Source: Acidobacteria bacterium 13_1_20CM_2_55_15
GTDB lineage: Bacteria; Acidobacteriota; Terriglobia; 20CM-2-55-15
DNA length: 38,806 bases
NCBI GenBank assembly: GCA_001920875.1
Contig: MNKP01000044.1
Location: 1-38,806, forward strand
Direction: 5' to 3'
Shown: positions 23,182 to 30,474 of the stretch, piece after piece
Layout of the letters: the number at the start of each line of letters is the position of its first letter
How positions within the stretch are numbered: the stretch's first letter is position 1
Program-made: the position numbers and the translations under genes
Notes under the pieces: model-generated
The model's database searches: none
Seen by the model: only the letters and a program-made list of their open reading frames with translations
Told to the model about the DNA's origin: nothing

Positions 23182-23254
23182 GCCGGCGTAGCTCAGTTGG
23201 TAGAGCAGCTGATTCGTAATCAGCAGGTCAGCGGTTCAAGTCCGCTCGCCGGCT
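23182..23254 (+). tRNA. tRNA-Thr (anticodon CGT)
   Basis: 73 nt with a full cloverleaf: acceptor GCCGGCG/CGCCGGC, D stem GCTC/GAGC, anticodon stem GCTGA/TCAGC with loop TTCGTAA (anticodon CGT, reading ACG), variable loop AGGTC, T stem AGCGG/CCGCT with TTCAAGT loop. The discriminator is T and CCA is not encoded. The 3' 39 bases plus two more are repeated exactly at 30334-30374, marking this tRNA as an integration site. Confidence 0.97.
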
Positions 23255-23256
23255 TT
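23216..23256 (+). repeat. attL-like 41-bp direct repeat (tRNA-Thr 3' end)
   Basis: From the anticodon loop to two bases past the tRNA, identical over 41 bp to 30334-30374. This is the usual footprint of tyrosine-recombinase integration into the 3' half of a tRNA gene. Confidence 0.88.
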
Positions 23257-23642
23257 TATCGAAAATAAAGTACTTAATCCATTTTCGGATGGGCTTTTTT
23301 CTTACCCAAAATCGCCTGGCAACCCCCGGCAACCGTCTGCCTAACGTCTTCCTTAGAAATCGCAGGAAACGTGAATAGCTTCTCTTAATTGTTTGGCCGC
23401 GAGCTCCACCGGGTACGTCACATCCCACGTCTCGGTAGACAACCCATTCCTGATTCTTTTTAAAGAATTTGCTGCTTATGACCCTGAACGTGACTTTTCT
23501 CTTTGATGACGGGGACGGAGTTCATACGTACCGAGGTGCCCCCTCTGATCAGCCATCGTCAAAACAACTCGCACATGAGGCGCGTAGCGAGTGAAGCAAA
23601 GCTGAAAACGCGCCAACCACCGCAAATCAAAGAGAAATCGTT
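23257..23642. other. non-coding left end of the island
   Basis: No convincing gene. A weak hairpin and T-run around 23278-23300 may terminate the tRNA transcript. Two GGCAACC repeats lie at 23318-23334. A 12-bp inverted pair (23496-23507 and 23626-23637) encloses REP-like sequence. A minus-strand frame here ends in residues that are just the tRNA read backwards. Confidence 0.5.
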
Positions 23643-23948
23643 TTGATAAATGAACACACCATAAGAAACGAGATTGCCGCCGGAGAAGGTTCGAGGTCGG
23701 AATTCAAGTCATCGCTGCGATGGTATATCAACGGCGCGAAGAACGATGAAAGAATAATCGAAGTGCTTGAGGCCATCGCTGGATTCTTGAACACGGGTGA
23801 TGGCGTTCTACTAATTGGAGTGAGAGACGATGGCTCGCTTCATGGGATCGCATCGGACGGCAAGATCTACCATCAACGCTGCCAGGAAGAGTCTCGTGCT
23901 GCCGATTCGAATCTGAGAGCAGTCAGCAGCGGAGTTCTTTCCGAGTAA
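23643..23948 (+). pseudogene. AlbA_2 / Schlafen-type domain fragment
   Basis: About 101 residues from TTG 23643. The first 75 residues match the start of AlbA_2 (divergent AAA-associated, Schlafen-like) proteins: EGSRSEFKSSLRW, then EVLEAIAGFLNTGDGVLLIG and VRDDGSLHGI. In these families the domain continues for another 60-100 residues, but here similarity ends near residue 76 and the frame runs into an unrelated SlyD-type fragment. Full-length relatives act as putative regulators or nucleases and often sit in defence islands. This copy is a truncated remnant. Confidence 0.6.
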
Positions 23949-24049
23949 CACAGATCCGGGTCCATGCCGATCGTATCGTGTTGGATTTCAATCATGAATT
24001 GGCCGGACACGCGCTGACTTTCGACTTGCGTATCGTAAAGGTTGAATGA
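23930..24049 (+). pseudogene. SlyD-type FKBP peptidyl-prolyl isomerase, C-terminal fragment
   Basis: A short frame, missing its start, encodes SSFRVTQIRVHADRIVLDFN followed by HELAGHALTFDLRIVKVE and a TGA at 24047-24049. LDFNHxLAGxxLTFDxxIV is the characteristic C-terminal end of SlyD-like FKBP isomerases. About 100 upstream residues of the family are absent, so this is a gene fragment joined to the AlbA_2 fragment in another phase. Confidence 0.75.
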
Positions 24050-24465
24050 TGGCGAGGCCGATGATGCGCCGGTCCGGCCGGGCAGATGTGTGCTACACTG
24101 TTGAAGTCTTTACACCGCCCGATTCGGCCTGGAACCGACGCTCAACAAATCGGTGGAAAGACGGGAAAGTTTAGAAATCCTCCAGAGAAAACCTTCCGAC
24201 GATTTCTGCGTTACTCCTCGGCACTGTTTGGAAGGGCATGCCTTCCACTCCGCAGCGGTTGCATCGTTGCACAGGCAGCGCCCTGCGGTTTCTGCTCGTC
24301 CGGGTACAGTGGCGCAGCTTCGGTCCGAGAAATCCTAACGGGCGACGTTTGGGGCCGTCGGGACGATGAATACCAGGATGTCATTGACAATCCTGAATAT
24401 AAGCCTATGCTGGTGATAGCGGTAATTAAGCCGCACAATCCAAGTTTGGAAGCTCCTGTACGACA
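24050..24465. other. stretch without a convincing gene
   Basis: Frames in all phases here are short or have atypical composition (Ser/Arg/His-rich shadows). No tRNA, repeat or clear promoter is seen. It may contain decayed coding sequence and the leader of the following RRM gene. Confidence 0.4.
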
Positions 24466-24765
24466 ATGTCGAAAAAATTATATGTTGGGAATTTGTCGTT
24501 CCAAACGACAGAAATCTCCATCACCGAAACGTTCACACAGTGCGGTACTGTCGAATCCGTCAATATCATTACGGATCGAGACTCCGGCCGTTCGAAGGGA
24601 TTCGGATTTGTAGTCATGGACGAAGAAGGCGCCGATAAAGCCATTGCTACTCTCAACGGTTCGCAACTCGATGGACGCCCGTTGACCGTGAATGAAGCGA
24701 GGCCCATGGTTCCAAGAGATTTCGGTGGCGGCTCTCGCGGCGGCGGACGTCGAGATCAGTACTAG
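24466..24765 (+). CDS. RNA-binding protein with single RRM domain
   Basis: 99 residues from ATG 24466. One RNA recognition motif spans nearly the whole protein: RNP2 LYVGNL (5-10) and RNP1 KGFGFVVM (about 44-51), with ITETFTQCGTVESVNIITDR before it and AIATLNGSQLDGRPLTVNEA after. A short Gly/Arg-rich tail ends in RRDQY. Bacterial proteins of this size and layout bind single-stranded RNA and are often cold- or stress-induced. It lies inside the island; a frameshifted second copy is at 28157-28376. Confidence 0.93.
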   Translation: MSKKLYVGNLSFQTTEISITETFTQCGTVESVNIITDRDSGRSKGFGFVVMDEEGADKAIATLNGSQLDGRPLTVNEARPMVPRDFGGGSRGGGRRDQY

Positions 24766-24835
24766 TTTTCGCGGATCGCAGTTGCGTTCAATATGGCCGT
24801 TAAGGCCCCTCACCTACAGATCCTCTGGAGTTCTG

Positions 24836-25075
24836 ATGCGTATTGTCCAGTGGTCTAAAGTTGATGCCAGATGGTATCTCGGCGTGCTTTGCCGAAAGTG
24901 CGAAGCGCCGATCTTATTCGCACTTGATCATAGCGAAGGAGAAGCCAAGCCCGCGAGAGCCGAAAAGCTATTGCTGACCTGCAGTCGCGCGGAATGCGGA
25001 CACAAGGCCGATTACACGACGGCCAAAGTGTCACGTTTTCAGAAGTCCTCACGCGCGCAGAACGAAGCGACATGA
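24836..25075 (+). CDS. small zinc-ribbon-like protein of unknown function
   Basis: 79 residues from ATG 24836. Four cysteines in two pairs (CRKCEAPILFAL; LLTCSRAECGHKADY) suggest a zinc ribbon, with a basic C-terminal end. No wider similarity is recognised. It lies 70 bases after the RRM gene in the same direction and may be co-transcribed. Could be a nucleic-acid-binding or structural small protein. Confidence 0.55.
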   Translation: MRIVQWSKVDARWYLGVLCRKCEAPILFALDHSEGEAKPARAEKLLLTCSRAECGHKADYTTAKVSRFQKSSRAQNEAT

Positions 25076-25337
25076 TTTAGGTTATCTCGGACACGACGGG
25101 AATACGCGAGGAACTATGCAAGACGTTCTCGCAATGACTGTCATTGCGTCACTCCGGACAGCCCGATTCTTTGCCAATAACTGCATATTTTCGCTTCGGC
25201 CCGGAGCGTCAACTTTCTTTACATCGGCACGTGATAGACCGCTTGCGTCACTCTGACTGCAAACGGCAGCCCGGATGCATGATTCATGCGAGAGAAGAGA
25301 AGCGCGAAGTGTTTGCCAGACAAGAAAGGAACAAGCC

Positions 25338-25916
25338 ATGACGCGCATCATCCGAAAAATGATCGGGATATTGCTCGCGGTTGCGATCACGGCAACAGTG
25401 GGCACCGCGGCGGAAAACCACGGCAGCAAGAAAACTGCAAGTGATGGGGCCGAACCCTCCTATATGGGTGAACCGCTGAGTTATTGGCTGCGATTCATCC
25501 AGGATCGCGACAAGAACAATATGGACCTGGCCCTTGATGCGATTCGAGAACTCGGCCCAGATGCCCGTTCGGCGGTTCCTGAGCTCACGCAAATTGTGGC
25601 TGAGCCGTCCGCACCAATCGAAATCGGTGTCGATAAGCGCAGTGTGATCGCCTTCAAAATTCGGAGTATTCTTCTTCGATCCGATGCGATCGACGCTTTG
25701 GCCGCCATCGGTGAGGCTGCGACGCCATCGACTGTCCCACTGATTCAGTGGGAGCTCACAGTGCGTGTCGTTCATCGGAGTATCCGCAATACGGCAGATG
25801 ACGAACTTTTCGTTGATCTTGTATATCGGCCAGAAGCGCAATTCCGAGTTTCCGTTCTTCGCAGTTCCGGGATTTCAACAGGGGCCTTGCTATCGCCAGA
25901 GTGTCTTCACTCGTGA
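25338..25916 (+). pseudogene. secreted HEAT-repeat protein, 5' part (gene apparently broken by inversion)
   Basis: From ATG 25338, preceded by an AAGGA site, the frame encodes a signal peptide (IIRKMIGILLAVAITATVG) and HEAT-type helices: LALDAIRELGPDARSAVPEL and SDAIDALAAIGEAATPSTVP. Sequence character is coherent to about 25815 (DDELFVDLV). The remaining 33 residues to the stop are unlike HEAT repeats and lie opposite a minus-strand frame that itself encodes HEAT helices (25822-26034). The simplest reading is a single gene whose 3' part is now inverted. An alternative is two convergent, partly eroded HEAT genes. Confidence 0.6.
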
Positions 25917-26034
25917 TCGCGACACCGAGTTTTCGACTTTCATCATCGGGCGAACTCAATAGCGCGGTCACTGCTACAGCAGCATCAGGCCCAAATTGCG
26001 CAACTGCGCCAGCCACTCGCATCCGTTCGAGCAC
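25822..26034 (-). pseudogene. HEAT-repeat segment on the opposite strand
   Basis: On the minus strand this stretch encodes VLERMRVAGAVAQFGPDAAV, VTALLSSPDDESRKLGVAIT and ARPLLKSRNCEERKLGIALL. These are amphipathic helical repeats of the same style as the plus-strand gene at 25338-25815. Outside these limits the frame loses that character. The plus-strand part ends just where this part ends, consistent with an inverted internal segment of one gene. Confidence 0.55.
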
Positions 26035-26101
26035 GCTCGTGTGCGATGCAAACTGATCGGCCGATATTGGACGCTCTCTTGTAGTAGTGAAAGGATCCAT
26101 A

Positions 26102-26404
26102 ATGGAGGAAGCCTTCCGCCTGGATTTGAACCAATCGTGGGAGGCCATCGACATCAAAACCGGCCACGCGGTTCTCATCCCCAAAGGTTCCCACCGGGCC
26201 ATCCGGATGCTTCTTAAGGGCCCACACGATCAAATAGAAGAAAACTACCTGGTGGTCACGGTCCAACACGAAGGCACCCTGGTGTTGGCGGGCCTGCGCG
26301 AAGCCTTCTGGCGCCAGTGGGAAGGCCACTATATTCCAGAACTTCGCGTGACGATCCGGGAAATGACGGAGAAACCACATCCACCACTCAAAAAACGCCC
26401 ATGA
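26102..26404 (+). CDS. hypothetical protein, 100 aa
   Basis: From ATG 26102, preceded by GAAAGGA at good spacing. The protein (MEEAFRLDLNQSWEAIDIKT, ending EMTEKPHPPLKKRP) is predicted soluble with mixed strands and helices, without signal peptide or known motif. A longer minus-strand frame across the same DNA has weaker protein character. No family recognised. Confidence 0.5.
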   Translation: MEEAFRLDLNQSWEAIDIKTGHAVLIPKGSHRAIRMLLKGPHDQIEENYLVVTVQHEGTLVLAGLREAFWRQWEGHYIPELRVTIREMTEKPHPPLKKRP

Positions 26405-26456
26405 CAAAAGGGATAGCGCTTTAAACCATATCAAGCTGAATACTTAACGGAAGAAG

Positions 26457-27128
26457 ATGCCCGCCACTTCAGAACGAACCGACATCTACGACAAGCTTGG
26501 ACGGGCCTTGAAGCTGCCTGCCGGCAAACTCGCGGGCTTAGCCGATCTCCAGCGGGGCCAAGAACTCAAGAAGAAGATACAGACTTCGCCGCTGGCGTTG
26601 TTCAGAGAGGTTCGAGAGCTGCTTCTTCAAAAATGTAAGGCTGCGAAGCGAACTCAGGTCCGTGCCATTTTCGAGAAGGAACCGTTTGGCGAGCTCGAAC
26701 GCCTGATTACTCAGACGCTTCTGGAGGTCGTCAAGGTGTTGGTGAGAGAGGAACTGGGGCGCGAAAAATCGCTCCGAACCGTAGCACGAGAGAGCAATCG
26801 AAGTTATAAACAAATGCGCGTTGCCGTTCTCGAATTCCTGGATGCAGACGTTTTCAACATAACGCCGGAAAGCTGCATCGCTTTCCTCGATCCTCTGATC
26901 GTATCGTGGGACATCGATCTTGCGTCGTTCAGCCTGGAGATCGCCCTGAATTCCAGAGTTGCTCCAGGCAGATTGAAGAGGTTTGAATTTATCGAGAGGG
27001 AAGCTCGAGGGACGTCCGTTCATGAGCCGGGCCTGCGGGCATTTCTCAAAGATCGTTCTCTGAGCGGAGACGCGACCCCAGAAGAAATCGAATTTCTCAG
27101 TTCCCCGAATCCCTCATGGGCTATTTGA
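26457..27128 (+). CDS. hypothetical protein, 223 aa
   Basis: From ATG 26457, preceded by GGAAGAAG. Predicted mostly helical and soluble. The middle (VKVLVREELGREKSLRTVAR, then ESNRSYKQMRVAVLEFLDAD) could form a DNA-binding-like helical bundle. The C-terminal part has SWDIDLASFSLEIALNSRVA and a final EEIEFLSSPNPSWAI. I recognise no domain. It follows the 100-aa gene by about 50 bases and may share its transcript. Reading frame length and composition support a real gene. Confidence 0.6.
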   Translation: MPATSERTDIYDKLGRALKLPAGKLAGLADLQRGQELKKKIQTSPLALFREVRELLLQKCKAAKRTQVRAIFEKEPFGELERLITQTLLEVVKVLVREELGREKSLRTVARESNRSYKQMRVAVLEFLDADVFNITPESCIAFLDPLIVSWDIDLASFSLEIALNSRVAPGRLKRFEFIEREARGTSVHEPGLRAFLKDRSLSGDATPEEIEFLSSPNPSWAI

Positions 27129-27271
27129 GCCTAATCGCAATCTCATTCGAACAACTTTGGACAGGATCTCTGAGAAGTATTTTCACATGAAGTAGGAAGC
27201 TAACGATTTCTTGTTCGCGAGCAGCTGAAATGGTTCTCAAGCCACTTCGGCCGTCAGCGGGCAATGGTTAG

Positions 27272-27958
27272 TTAGGGGTGGAATTTCGGTTTGTTTATGG
27301 ACCGGGCGGCCTCTTGCGCTGCACGTGCCTCGTCCGCCTGTTTCTTCTGCCGCGCGAGTTCCCTTGCAGGCGCCTCCAGCTTGTCCAGCCGGTCCGCCTC
27401 AAGGCTTGCATTACGTGCCATCAGGTCAAGCATTTTGGAGAACGCGACCAGTCCGAAGGTGTTGCCGTAAGAGGACCGGTACAGGTTGTATGAATACTGT
27501 GCATCGTCCCAGCGGGCGAGGACCTTTTCCTGATCCTCATAGGTTGAGGAGTTGGAAACGGAAACCGAATCTCCCGGGGTGGTCGCAGTGCCATAGGCTT
27601 CGGAAATCGCTTCCATAATGTCGTTTGCGGTTAACCCGTTGGTCTCAGCCGGATTGTATGTAACCACCATTTTCCAAAGTTCACCATTGTAAAAGTCAAA
27701 ACGAATGCTGCGGACTGAAGTGGTTTTCGCGCCGGGCGCGGAATAACCGACTTGATTCCACTCCAGCGTTTGAATCACTGCTGGCCGCTCGTGAGTTGTT
27801 TTCGCTTCCGTGGTTTTCATCTGGATTTGCTTAGCCACGGAATCCAGGGTCATCCCAAACTGGAAATCACGATATTTGCTGAGGTCCTGCGCGATGCACA
27901 CAGACGAAAAGGAGGCGAAGCACAACACCGATATGAGGAATCTGATAGAACTGACCAT
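27272..27958 (-). CDS. secreted protein of unknown function
   Basis: About 228 residues from the ATG at 27958 (an upstream in-frame start at 28000 would bury the signal peptide). Signal peptide SIRFLISVLCFASFSSVCIA, then a mature domain beginning DLSKYRDFQFGMTLDSVAKQ with a globular middle (RSIRFDFYNGELWKMVVTYN). The C-terminal helix is rich in Ala, Arg and Glu (LARQKKQADEARAAQEAARS). The style is common among exported Acidobacteriota proteins, but no function can be given. It is transcribed opposite to its island neighbours. Confidence 0.7.
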   Translation of the reverse strand: MVSSIRFLISVLCFASFSSVCIAQDLSKYRDFQFGMTLDSVAKQIQMKTTEAKTTHERPAVIQTLEWNQVGYSAPGAKTTSVRSIRFDFYNGELWKMVVTYNPAETNGLTANDIMEAISEAYGTATTPGDSVSVSNSSTYEDQEKVLARWDDAQYSYNLYRSSYGNTFGLVAFSKMLDLMARNASLEADRLDKLEAPARELARQKKQADEARAAQEAARSINKPKFHP

Positions 27959-28156
27959 GTTTTTCTCCCTGGAGGCGATTTGATTTAGCCTGCCGATCAC
28001 CCGATGCTTCGCGAACCGCCCACGTAATCCTCCATGGTGTTCCCATTCGGCAATTGCGTTTATCCATGTCTTTGCTTAACCAGTATAGGTGAATTATTTT
28101 GCAATAGCTACGATAAATGTAGGGTATGATGCACTGGAGTTAGTTAAGGCGAGAGT

Positions 28157-28376
28157 GATCTCAAGGAATTGTTCGGCCAGGCAGGTTCAGTTGAGACCGT
28201 CCGTATCATTACGATCGGGACACCGGCCGCTCCAAGGGTTTTGCTTTCGTAGAAATGCAGGACGGCGGGACAAGGCGATTGCCGCGATGAACGGCAAGAA
28301 CTTCATGGGCCGGGATCTCACCGTCAATCAAGCTCGGCCGATGTCTTCGCGGGATAGTCGTGGGTTTAAACACTAA
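28157..28376 (+). pseudogene. frameshifted second RRM RNA-binding protein
   Basis: Reading across two frameshifts gives DLKELFGQAGSVETVRIIT, then RDTGRSKGFAFVEMQD, then AIAAMNGKNFMGRDLTVNQA and a tail ending RGFKH. This is clearly the RRM domain of the intact gene at 24466-24765, with RNP1 KGFAFVEM. One base is missing after IIT and another change disrupts the codons near 28268. The first 15 or so residues, including RNP2, are not recognisable. A dead paralogue, suggesting duplication within the island. Confidence 0.85.
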
Positions 28377-28448
28377 CCCTGAACTCAAAAGCCGTGCTGC
28401 GTTTTCCGCCAATTCATTGCTGTGGCAGCGCGACCTTCTGGAGAAGAT

Positions 28449-28841
28449 ATGTCTTTAGCAATATCGTCAAGAATCGTTTCCGGCGTCATCGTTGTTGATA
28501 TAGTCGGCAGGTTGTGCTTCCTTAACGTCACCTTGCGTGACCGTGTGAACGAATGGCTGCAAGAAGGCCACCGCGCATTCGTATTTAACTTGGCCAACGT
28601 TCCATACGCCGACAGCTTCGGCTTAGGTCAGTTGATTACTATCTCGAATTCCGTTCGAAGCAAAGGCGGCCAACTCATCCTTCTAGGGCCAACAGATCAC
28701 GTCCGGGCGCTGTTTCAGATTACAAAGCTTAATACGGTTTTTAACATTTCTACGGATGAAGCTCATGCCGTCAGAAGCGTGCGAGCAAAGGCTGTTGAAT
28801 CTGTTCCCCACGCCGTTTCGGCAAAGTCACACCTGCCGTAA
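28449..28841 (+). CDS. STAS-domain protein (anti-sigma factor antagonist type)
   Basis: 130 residues from ATG 28449 with a good GGAGAAG site. One STAS domain: IVSGVIVVDIVGRLCFLNVT, then AFVFNLANVPYADSFGLGQL and KGGQLILLGPTDHVRALFQI. The conserved Ser after Asp in the DSxGL motif (DSFGLG), phosphorylated in SpoIIAA and RsbV, is kept. Such proteins switch partners with an anti-sigma kinase to control a sigma factor or a multicomponent signalling complex. No kinase or phosphatase gene is adjacent, so its partner is unknown. Confidence 0.85.
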   Translation: MSLAISSRIVSGVIVVDIVGRLCFLNVTLRDRVNEWLQEGHRAFVFNLANVPYADSFGLGQLITISNSVRSKGGQLILLGPTDHVRALFQITKLNTVFNISTDEAHAVRSVRAKAVESVPHAVSAKSHLP

Positions 28842-28898
28842 AGCTTTATCTGCGGCGTTGCGAACAGCAGTCCAGGGGTGACTCTGCGATTTGCCTGA

Positions 28899-29438
28899 TT
28901 CGCCGCCATTTTTCCCCACCAGAACGGCGGCCAGTACACTCATGCCGCAATCTGGTCGGCGATGGCATTCGCCGGGCTCGGCGATGCTCATCGGGCATGG
29001 GAACTACTCGGCATGATCAATCCTGTAAACCACGGTGGATCTTCAAAAGCAATTGCGACGTACCGGGTGGAACCCTATGTCGTAGCCGCGGACGTTTATG
29101 CATTACCGCCCCATACGGGCAGGGGCGGATGGACATGGTATACGGGGTCGGCCGGCTGGATGTACCGTCTGATCATGGAGTCGCTCCTCGGCCTTCGCCT
29201 TGAGGTGGACAAGCTGTACTTTGCGCCTCACTTTCCTTCAACGTGGGATTCATTTGTGGTGCACTACCGCTGTCGAGAGACCGTTTACCACATCATGGTT
29301 CGACGCGCACGTCATGGACAAACGGCAACCAGCGTGACGCTTGATGGTGTCATGCAACACGGAACGTTCGTCCCTCTTGTTGACGACCGCGCGGAACACC
29401 GCGCGGAAGTGACATGTTCGCCATCAGGTACTGTTTGA
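28899..29438 (+). pseudogene. GH94 / cyclic beta-1,2-glucan synthase-type C-terminal fragment
   Basis: Open from an in-frame stop at 28896-28898 to TGA 29436-29438. It encodes HQNGGQYTHAAIWSAMAFAG, then EPYVVAADVYALPPHTGRGG, WTWYTGSAGWMYRLIMESLL and LRLEVDKLYFAPHFPSTWDS. This is the final part of the NdvB/GH94 glycoside phosphorylase-like domain; full-length proteins are many times longer. All upstream sequence is absent, so this is a relic, not a functional gene. Confidence 0.8.
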
Positions 29439-30333
29439 AACAACGAAACGGCTAATGCCGTGTCGGCGGATTTCTTGATCTCGCGTTCCTCACCGTTCCA
29501 CGGTCTTGGGTTTTTTTGAGAAATGCGGGTTATGTGCAAAGTAGGTTTTGTGGGATCGCACTCACGAACTCCAAGTGCTTGCTTCCGGCCCGCGCCCGCA
29601 GTCACGAACCCTAAGTGCTTGCTTCCGGATCGCGCTGTCTGTGCAACCGGAATCGCTTTCGGATGTAGTTGTTCAAAGTTGTAGAAGCCGCGCAGCCGAG
29701 CGCTGTTTGGAAAATCAGAAAGGCGATCTGCGCAATACGGCACAGCCCGCGCCAATTCGACCAGAAGAATGTACAGACTTTCCCCGCTGGTAACAAAGCC
29801 GTTGAGCGTTGCTTATCGAGGGAACAGCGACGTAGGCAGACGCGCCGGTCCCGATGACAGCGAGTGGAATAACGGCAAGTGCTCCACCATTTTCACCTTT
29901 CACCAGTTCTGTCTGAATCCGCCGCTGCCACCGAACGAGCCTGACCGTTAGCATCAGATGTTGAACGTTTCATAGGCCGCAGTACTTATAGCAAACGGAA
30001 AATGACTTCTCGCCGGATTCCGAAATTCTTAAACAGAGACCGCGCTGCTCCGTATCGAAAACCTGATCAAAAACCTGCGTCCGTTTTCCGGATGGCCTCA
30101 TGCTTTCCACGATCCGCGCGGTCAACTTCATTCTTGGCATCTTTCAATTTCCTCGGAGCCCAGTATAAAATCGGGGCAACCTCTGGGGCAACCCCGGGGC
30201 AACCGCAGGACGAAATGATCCGAAACGCGAAGAAACGGATCGAACGCGCCGAAATGCAGGACTGGCAATGGTTCCAGGAGATGGACTTGTTTCAGCCGGT
30301 TTCAGCTAAGTTCAATAAATGGCTCTGAAAAAT
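29439..30333. other. 895-base non-coding right part of the island
   Basis: No gene that I can support. It contains a tandem 40-bp-period repeat (29562-29635), three GGCAACC repeats (30175-30204) and, just before the right att copy, a short frame (30217-30328, ending FQPVSAKFNKWL) that could be the tail of a lost gene. Other frames look like shadows. Confidence 0.5.
29562..29635. repeat. two-copy tandem repeat, 40-bp period
   Basis: 29562-29595 and 29602-29635 match at 30 of 34 positions (TCACGAAC...AAGTGCTTGCTTCCGG core). Only two copies, so not a CRISPR array. Confidence 0.75.
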
Positions 30334-30374
30334 GTAATCAGCAGGTCAGCGGTTCAAGTCCGCTCGCCGGCTTT
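30334..30374 (+). repeat. attR-like 41-bp direct repeat of the tRNA-Thr 3' end
   Basis: Identical over 41 bp to 23216-23256. The 5' half of a tRNA is absent, so it is not a gene. Marks the distal boundary of the island, about 100 bp before the TonB-dependent receptor gene. Confidence 0.88.
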
Positions 30375-30474
30375 CTGTAGGAAGCCCCTCGCAGAGGCGT
30401 TTCAGGAACTGATCGTCTTCTGAACAGGATCTCAGGCCGCAGGCTCGTACAATTTTGATTCGCTGAGTCGCTTG

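Larger units (their letters stand above)
23216..30374. mobile_element. decayed tRNA-Thr-integrated genomic island (about 7.1 kb)
   Basis: The two copies of the 41-bp repeat are 7,118 bp apart and enclose a region whose content differs sharply from the core operons on both sides: gene fragments, frameshifted genes, unknown genes and long stretches without coding. No integrase, transposase or replication gene is seen, so the island would be immobile on its own. GGCAACC-type short repeats occur near both ends (23318-23334 and 30175-30204). The receptor and alaS-amidase operons lie outside it. Confidence 0.75.

Noticed and set aside
23228-23428. Minus-strand open frame next to the tRNA, considered as an integrase remnant
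   Set aside because: Its last residues are the tRNA gene read in reverse, the rest is Arg/Lys-rich without recombinase motifs, and no Arg-His-Arg-Tyr pattern is seen.
24086-24613. Plus-strand frame overlapping the start of the RRM gene
   Set aside because: It overlaps the RRM gene in another phase and shows no recognisable domain or start signal.
25985-26434. Minus-strand frame opposite the 100-aa hypothetical gene
   Set aside because: The plus-strand gene has a better ribosome-binding site and protein character; the minus frame is Trp/Phe/His-rich in a shadow-like way.
29562-29635. Possible CRISPR array
   Set aside because: Only two repeat units, imperfect (30 of 34), with a six-base interval; no array and no cas genes.
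30002-30328. Frame before the right att copy, considered as the tail of an integrase
   Set aside because: Only the last 40 or so residues look protein-like and they show no recombinase motif; the first part is Ser/Arg-rich noise. Mentioned only as part of the non-coding stretch.
30334-30374. A second tRNA-Thr gene
   Set aside because: Only the 3' half is present; acceptor 5' strand and D arm are missing, so it is an att copy.
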